Positions 57,575-64,000 of a stretch of 64,000 bases of DNA are shown here, piece by piece. Each line of letters opens with the position of its first letter. Within the stretch, counting starts at the first letter, position 1. The position numbers and the translations under genes are program-made. Under the pieces are notes generated by a model. That model was given only the letters and a program-made list of their open reading frames with translations. It did no database searches and was not told the DNA's origin. The DNA comes from Artemia franciscana (Eukaryota > Arthropoda > Branchiopoda > Anostraca > Artemiidae), in assembly GCF_032884065.1 (NCBI RefSeq), contig NC_088867.1:45447453-45511452 (forward strand), given 5' to 3'.

Positions 57575-59330
57575 ATTAAATAATAAAAAAACTAATTTTT
57601 TTTTAGATGAAAGTAAGGAGCGACATTAAAACTTAAAACGAACAGAAATTACTCCGTATATGAAATGGGTTGTCCCCTCCGCAATTCCTCGCTCTTTACG
57701 CTAAAGCTTTTAATTGTTTTAAAAAGTAGAATTGTGGCAAAGAGTCAAACTTTAGCGTAAAAAGCGATGGATTGCGGAGGGGACAACCCATTTCATATAC
57801 GGAGTAATTTCCGTTCGTTTTAAGTTTTAATGTCACTCCTTACTTTCAGCTAAAAAAAAATAGTTTTTTTTTATTTAATTTCTGAACGTTTTTGAATTAA
57901 TGCATGTTTGGTTTTGGCTTTCCGCACATAAATTATTAAAATGAAATTTGTATATTAATTCTTTTTGGCTAAATGGCTTTCTCTTAGTTTTGACCAGACG
58001 ATTTTGAGAAATAAGGGGTGGAGAAGGAGGTGTAGCTGCCCTCCATTTTTTCCGTTACTTAAAAAGGCAACTAGAACTTTTAATTTTTAACGAACGTTTT
58101 TATTAGTAAAAAATATACGTAACTTTAGAATTAACTTACGTAACAAACTTTCACAACCTTATATTTTTATTATGTATAAGAGAGGGTTTGTACCCTCGTT
58201 AATACCTGGCTCTTTACACTAAATCGTAAGTTTTGTCCCAATTCTTTAAGAATGACCCCTGAATCAGAAAGGCCGTAGAATAAATAGTTGAAATTACTAA
58301 AAACACTTTAGCATAAAGAGCGAAGTATTTATCTCCTCCTAAATACCTCGCTCTTTATGCTAAAGTATTATTAGAACCCCTCATGTTCGTAATAATATCT
58401 GTTCGTTTTATGTTTCAATGCTACTCCTTCCTTTCATTTGAAAAAAGTTTTCATGTTTATTTTTCATTGTTTTCTTATAGTAATGCTAGAAAATCCTGCG
58501 CCCTTTTCATTGAATTTTTCTTTCCCCATGACAGATTCCTCCAAGGAAAGATCCTCCAACATAGCCCCCTCTCCTCAGCCCCACCCCCAAACAAAATAAA
58601 ATCCCCCTGAAAACGTCTGTACACTTCCCAATAACCATTACTATATGTAAACACTGGTCAAAGTTTGTAACTTGCAGCCCCTCCCCCAGGGATTGTGGGG
58701 GAGTAAGTCATCCCCAAAGACCTAGTTATTATGGTTTTCGACTATGTTGAACAAAATGGCTATCTCAAAATTTTGATCCGTTGACTTTGGGAAAAAATGA
58801 GTGTGGGAGGGGGCCTAGATGCCCTCAAATATTTTTGTTCACTTAAAAAGGGCACTAGAACTTTTCATTTCCGTTAGAATGAGCCCTCTTGCGACATTCT
58901 ATGACCACTTGGTCGATACGATGTCCCCTGGGAAAAAGAAAAAAACAAAACAAAAAAACAAACAAATAAACCCGCACCCGTGATTTGTCTTCTGGCAAAA
59001 AAATACAAAATTCCACATTTTTGTAGATAGGAGCTTGAAACTTCTACAGTAGGGTTCTCTGATACGCTGAATCTGATGGTGTCATTTTTGTTAAGATCCT
59101 ACGACCTTTAGGGGGTGTTTTCCCCTATTTTCTTAAATAGGGCAAATTTTCTCAGGCTCGTAACTTTTGATGGGTAAGACTAAACTTGATGTAAGTTATA
59201 TATTTAAAATTAGCATTAAAATGCAATTCCTTTGATGTAGCTATTGATATCAAAATTCAATTGTTTAGAGTTTTGGTTACTATTGAGCCGGGTCGCTCCT
59301 TACTACAGTTCGTTACCACGAACTGTTTGA
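57575..59330 (-). mobile_element. Hairpin-ended noncoding element, copy C (1.75 kb) with known empty site
   Basis: Begins with the hairpin (57605-57865) and ends GTTCGTTACCACGAACTGTTTGA. Both units of the big duplication have the uninterrupted site ('ttatcatga.aaa.accgtacc' at about 18045 and 30268), so these limits are confirmed by comparison. Only two or three A bases could be target duplication. The family therefore has one end with a short CAGTTCGT..ACGAACTG stem and the other end with a ~260-bp hairpin. No coding frame. Confidence 0.75.
57605..57865. repeat. ~260-bp hairpin at the end of copy C
   Basis: 'gaaagtaaggagcgacatta', 'atatgaaatgggttgtcccc' and 'gctctttacgctaaagcttt' are each inverted on the right side ('ggggacaacccatttcatat', 'taatgtcactccttactttc'). 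Confidence 0.85.
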
Positions 59331-59575
59331 AAACCGTACCGAAGGGGACGTTCCCAAGGGTCGTCTATGCATACACGTAGTACTTTTCAGTCGTTGTACA
59401 GAAGATGAAGCTGTGCTGTTTGGGGGTTTAATCTAGACTAACTTCTTGGTACTACTAAAATAGTCGACAAAGCCATGACTGACATTTATTGATGCGGTAG
59501 ACTACAATAATTTGATAAAATTGCATTTATGCCACTTTTCGATAGCTTGGAGGACTAACTAATGAAAGCTATTTG
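59331..59575 (+). repeat. Third copy of the duplicated spacer, right part
   Basis: Matches 18055-18296 ('accgtaccgaaggggacg' to 'ctaactaatgaaagctat'). The match ends abruptly at 59575, where a foldback-like word ('gttttaagttttaatgtcgc') follows. Confidence 0.85.
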
Positions 59576-61543
59576 TTTTAAGTTTTAATGTCGCCCTTTA
59601 TTTTCAGTTTTATAAAAATTTTATTATTTAAGTCCTTAATATTTTTGAATTAATGCAGGTTTTGAATTTGGCTCACCGTACATGAATAATTAAAACAAAG
59701 CTTTACCTTTTTCTTAATTGATCTGTGATCCCTACACTCATGTTTTTCAGTTTTTCTGTTAGCTTTTATTGTTCTTTGTTTCTCTTTTTTATTCGTTTTC
59801 TCATTGTTAAAAGAAAGAATAATTACCATGTTTGTGGCTTTAAACTATCTTACGTGATAGCCGATTCAAAATTATTCGAACTTTTTTATTTTTATTTTTA
59901 TTTTTTTTTTGTAACTATATTAGGTAGGCTATTATTGGTATGCATTGTTGCGTATAGTCAATACTTTTGGAGTAGAGGTCGTTTTTACCCGGGTGATGAA
60001 AGTGCTGGAAATTTCTAATTTTTTTAAAATACAGCGTTTACCGTATTTTCTTCATGTTGAAAGTAGAGTAGTTGCTTCTTACTTTGTTATTATTGTCCAT
60101 TCACTGCATCATTTCGTTTTCGAGTATTTTCATTCTTTCAATTTCGGTTACTATTTTTAAAGACCACACTGCATTTCTTATTTGAACTTATTTATGATTT
60201 GATTATTTTTTTCAATTTTCTCTATTAGTATATAAATATTAAAAAAAAATAAAATAAAGGGTGAGTCTTGCTGATAGTAAGTAACTCTAAAGACAAAGAT
60301 TAAGAATCTTTTGTACGATTTGTAGTTTCCCATTTTGACAATGATTCCTGTGTTGGTGCGCTGGATTTAGGATTCTTTGTCCGAGTGAGCGAGGATTTAA
60401 AAAAGTTGAAAAGGTGTCCAAACAAAAGTTTTCATATAGTTATATCACTCAGATAGTTCTTGTACAAATTTCTTCTCCTCTTCATTATTCATAAAGCTTT
60501 TCACTAATATTTCTATCTGCGTGCCTAAATTTCTTCCCTGAAAAGAAATTTATTCCATCCATTTTCCAGGTTGTCAGATTTTAAACTCTCCAGTTTAATA
60601 TTCAATTGTTTCTGGAAAATTTCTCTTAAATTCTCATCCTGGAGTCTACCCACATTGTAACTTCCCGAGGGCTAGTTACTCTTCCAAATTTTCAACTTTA
60701 AATTAACCCTAGACCCCTTTAAATTAACCAAAACCCCATTTTCTAGGACAAAATTTTTTTTTTTTTTCCTTCTCCTTTTTGGAAATCATGTGTCTTTATC
60801 TCTAATTATATTGTATGTTTAATACTTTTTTTAACTTTCTCATTGTCATTACGGATTACTTGTAAAAAATCTGGCATTTATCGTTTGCTAGTATTTTAAT
60901 TTTCCTATCCGCTTAACTTGCCAAAACGTTGTCATCTGTAGGCACGGTGTCACTTCATTCATTATTTACTAATCCTTTTATTTTACTTTTTTTCAAGAAT
61001 AGTCGAATCAAACAGTTTTAGTTAATAGCCATAGGCTCTTTCCCAGCTATATCAAGATGTGAAGCTAGAGAAATGGTACAATATCTTATTATATTGGTCC
61101 AGACTTAGCAGATTATACTTAGACTATTTTTATATGCAATGGGAACAAGTACGATAAACCTTATTTTGATCAGAACAATTAATTTGCTTAAAATTCAATA
61201 CTCTAAGTCTGGGCCAAGTTCTCCAACCTCAAATTTGTCTCAAGTTCCCCTTTTCTGGATAAATTAAAAAGAGGGACCAAAATATGTTTCTTAATTTGAA
61301 AATTTCCAATCTTAAAAATCTTTATGATTCTCGTTTTTCTTTTTATTTAACCATTTTGGATGCTTTTCGACCTTTTCAAATACCTTCGTAGCTGCTATTC
61401 GTTTTCTACTAATAATGTTACTTTTGATCCGATTCACTTGGCTCTATGTCAATTTATACTAATGATAATACATCAAAAGTTACAAATCCAAAGGTAATTT
61501 TAGTTGAACAACATCCGGGCACAGCTATTTTCTACGGAGGGTA
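59576..61543. other. No gene seen
   Basis: Very T-rich. The hydrophobic open frames at 59725-60160 come from T runs and overlap one another in two frames. Nothing else is recognised. Confidence 0.35.
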
Positions 61544-61651
61544 ATGGACACAAGAACTGGAACTTTACAGAGCCGAAAAGTGGAGATATCAGAATATTGG
61601 TCCAACCTCCTGAAGACTGGTTTATTTGAAATGGAAAATCATTTCAGGGTA
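61544..61651 (+). other. Possible exon with GTATGT donor
   Basis: An ATG frame (MDTRTGTLQSRKVEISEYWS, ending ENHFR) runs into GGTATGT at about 61649-61655, a fair splice donor. The overlapping frame (NGHKNWNFTEPKSGDIRILV) is also open for over 30 codons, so the frame is not decided. No family recognised. Confidence 0.2.
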
Positions 61652-62366
61652 TGTAACTTGCTTATACAGTCAATCATATTTTGTTTTCTTGGCATAATAA
61701 ACGTGAAGCTAATCTGTAGTTCAGAGTCATGGATTTTACTAATCTGTCTAATATGCCGACTTCCCTCGATGTGATCATCACAGTTAGCAACAAATGCTCA
61801 TCCAGCCGCAGGGGTGGTAAAGAATAATAATAATACCACATTCGCTCTAAAATATAGAGCAGAGTGTAATACCTGCCAATCAAAAGTAGCATTAGGAGGA
61901 TGGGCCAAGAACCAAGAGTAGTTCAGAGAGGAACAAGGCTGCAAATAAAAGTTATTTAGGTCTTGTTTTTCAAATATTCCGTTGTTTAGCAAACTTGAAA
62001 GGAGTGGAAGGAAGGGGTTAAATACAGTATCTTAATCCTGCAACTCCGTGAATACCATTTATTTATGTAGAACTTCTAAAAAGTGAGCTTTTAGCTTATA
62101 CATGTATAAAAGATCAAAAATTTTGTGGCACAGGCCAGATTTGTTTGATATAGCCATGTAATAAGTATGTGGAATAACGCTTAAATCTCCTACGCCATAA
62201 TTAATAAAGAAGTGTCGAAATATACTGACACTATTGAAGAATAAAACAAAAATTGATTTTACGTAATTACTCAGTAGTCATCTGAACTTTCCATTCAGGG
62301 GAAACGCTAAAAAACGATCGATACAATGGGAAAATCGATCGGTTGATCACATAGTACTGATTCGTT
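61652..62366. other. No gene seen
   Basis: AT-rich, no motif or repeat recognised. Confidence 0.3.
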
Positions 62367-62778
62367 GAAACACATGCTAAGTTAAGACACCCAAGGTTCC
62401 AAGGCGTCAGCACTGCGTACCAATACACATATCAAAAATCAACTTCTTTATCAGAAAAATATATGTACTTTATTTTTGCGCATCTGTTTTACCTTGTTTT
62501 GAAATCCCTTTTTCATCTGATTCAATATTTACATGCTTGTTATTAGCATTGTAAATAATTTTACTACTCTCTGGAAGTTCTTGGATTTCAAGAAGAAGGC
62601 AGAAATATGATTCTGAATTTTGTCCTCTTCTCTCCCCCTCCTCCAGGGGCGAAGCTTGGGTTTGAAGTTTAGGGGTAGAAGGAATAAGGAATTTGCCAAT
62701 AAAATCGTCCAGTCTGCTAACAAAAGCAGAAACACATGCTCAATTAAGACGACCAAGGCGTCAGCACTGCGTACCAAT
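62367..62778. repeat. ~55-bp direct repeat pair, 360 bp apart
   Basis: Bases 62367-62424 and 62729-62778 share 'gaaacacatgct.a.ttaaga' and 'aaggcgtcagcactgcgtac' with an 8-bp length difference. Between them is unrecognised sequence. Confidence 0.75.
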
Positions 62779-62966
62779 GCCTTAGAACTCTGGTTTTTTT
62801 TTTTGGGGGGGGGGTGCCCTCCCCTCTTAGCTGCTTCACCTTCCCTAAAAAGCTCTACATTTCAATATAAAATGGCAATAATCTGATTACAATTAAAAAA
62901 AGAGGAAAGCTTTCTAAAAAACTTAAAGGAAACGACACACTAGGCTAAAACTGGTTGGAATGGGAT

Positions 62967-63174
62967 CTGAAAGTGAAACTGAATGCCCAGTGGATAAATT
63001 TGGAGCTGCTGAGGTTGACCTTAGAAGGACTATATTTAGCAAAATAAGTGGGACCATCATATTTACATGCCTGAAAGTGAAACAGAATGCCCAATGAATA
63101 AATTTGAAGCTGGTGATGTTGGCCCTAGAGGGGCTAGAAATAGGATAGTAAGTGGGACCATTATAATTTATTGA
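62967..63174. repeat. Two tandem units of 104 bp
   Basis: Unit starts 'ctgaaagtgaaac.gaatgcc' at 62967 and 63071, and unit ends 'aagtgggaccat.at'. About one difference in ten by eye. Confidence 0.85.
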
Positions 63175-63179
63175 CAATT

Positions 63180-64000
63180 ATTGTGGATTGGAATCCTCTG
63201 ACTACATTGATTTAGTCGTAATATATAATTTTAAAGTGACTGTACACTAGGGACAACAAAAAAACGCCTCTTTAGAAAATGCAAATAAAGCCTAATTTCA
63301 TATCTCTTTATTTATTTGGTGTTATATAGGAAGGTATGTATGGGATTTTTCAGGTCTAAGCCCTCAAAAGATATTCAAATCCTTCTGGTTTTCCCATACT
63401 ATCTATTTAAGTAGCCTGGTCTTTTGTGGTTGAACACCTCTCTCCTCCTTTTTGAAATAAGTTCTATGTATGTGGTCAAAATGATATACATGCTTTACTG
63501 TAAAAATGAAGTTTCATGCTGATGTTGAGCAACTACAGAAAAAGTAATTTACGCTGACAAATTTAAGTATTATGCTATTTTAATGTATTTTTTTTTCTAA
63601 AAAAAATTGAGTGTCCAAACTGTAATAAGTGTTAGCTATCAAAAAGTTATAGCTTCAAATAATAAATTAGTGTAAAATCTTAGCAAGAAATTATCATTTT
63701 GGTGTTGAACTTTAAATAATGAAAGTAAAAATAACTTTCTTTTATTACCAGGAGTTTGCAATTCAATGATATTATAGACAGGGTTGACTTAGATCATTGA
63801 AAACAAGCAGCAAAACTACAATATCTTAAGAAAATCAGCCTGCCTTCATTCAGTGGATTGCCAAAAATTCATGAATAATTATTTTTTTTTTAATTCAAGT
63901 AGATTCAAATTTTGATTTGTGAGGATCCAGGGAGGATTCATTGATCCTTAGTGCAATAATAAGATAGTGCCACAGAAAAGTGGCGTTTTCTGTAAAATTC
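63180..64000. other. No gene seen
   Basis: AT-rich noncoding sequence to the end of the window. Confidence 0.35.

Noticed and set aside
55871..59330. One single 3.46-kb element with ~1.4-kb inverted ends
   Set aside because: The empty-site comparison shows 57575-59330 inserted on its own. The inverted look comes from a second family member or third duplicate copy lying in the opposite orientation next to it.
59725..60160. Hydrophobic open frames resembling membrane protein
   Set aside because: Produced by T runs. Two overlapping frames look equally good.

Overview
The window is eukaryotic, AT-rich, intron-bearing and crowded with transposable elements. An orphan RNA polymerase II RPB2 exon with intact splice sites, APE-type LINE fragments, a hAT element, and a spliced DNA-transposon gene with an AATAAA signal all point to an animal. 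The overall style suggests an arthropod, perhaps a crustacean, but no single marker fixes the species. I see no rRNA, tRNA, CRISPR or bacterial-type operon, and no complete host gene. Most short open frames are repeat-derived.

Layout. 1-885: dispersed repeat. 940-2035 (minus): LINE endonuclease fragment. 2353-2813: two coding-like stretches of an unrecognised gene. 3154-4825: a noncoding element ending in a ~240-bp hairpin. 4970-6500: tandem array of ~280-bp units. 5886-31020: a direct tandem duplication (unit 1 of 12,915 bp, unit 2 of 12,220 bp). Each unit carries one RPB2 exon, ~280-bp arrays, hairpin/microsatellite-ended repeats and foldback-type fragments. 31421-33553 and 37651-39765: a second, dispersed direct duplication. 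33842-34153: Gly/Pro-rich exon-like stretch with a GTAAGT donor. 40549-46135: 3' part of a LINE ORF (plus strand) split by a complete 4,920-bp hAT element with 16-bp inverted ends and an 8-bp target duplication. 46190-47905: foldback-type repeats. 47905-52985: LINE reverse-transcriptase region (minus strand) split by a complete 3,861-bp DNA transposon. 53.0-64 kb: noncoding repeats, including a third partial copy of the right part of the duplicated unit that is interrupted by a 1.75-kb hairpin-ended element.

The most interesting object is the 3,861-bp transposon at 48076-51936. It has perfect 27-bp inverted ends, an ATCT target duplication, clusters of a ~20-bp repeat behind both ends, and a spliced gene for a large protein of the DUF7869-like type. 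That protein has metal-binding Cys clusters and a D...D...H/D/E arrangement that looks like a transposase core. The gene appears whole except for a one-base frameshift at a C run. Its host site is a LINE reading frame that becomes continuous again when one ATCT copy is counted. I do not recognise it as a named transposon superfamily.

How the parts relate: the window records layers of insertion. Old LINE copies received the hAT and DUF7869-type elements. Noncoding hairpin-ended elements inserted into each other and into the duplicated unit. A segment carrying a trapped RPB2 exon was then tandemly duplicated.
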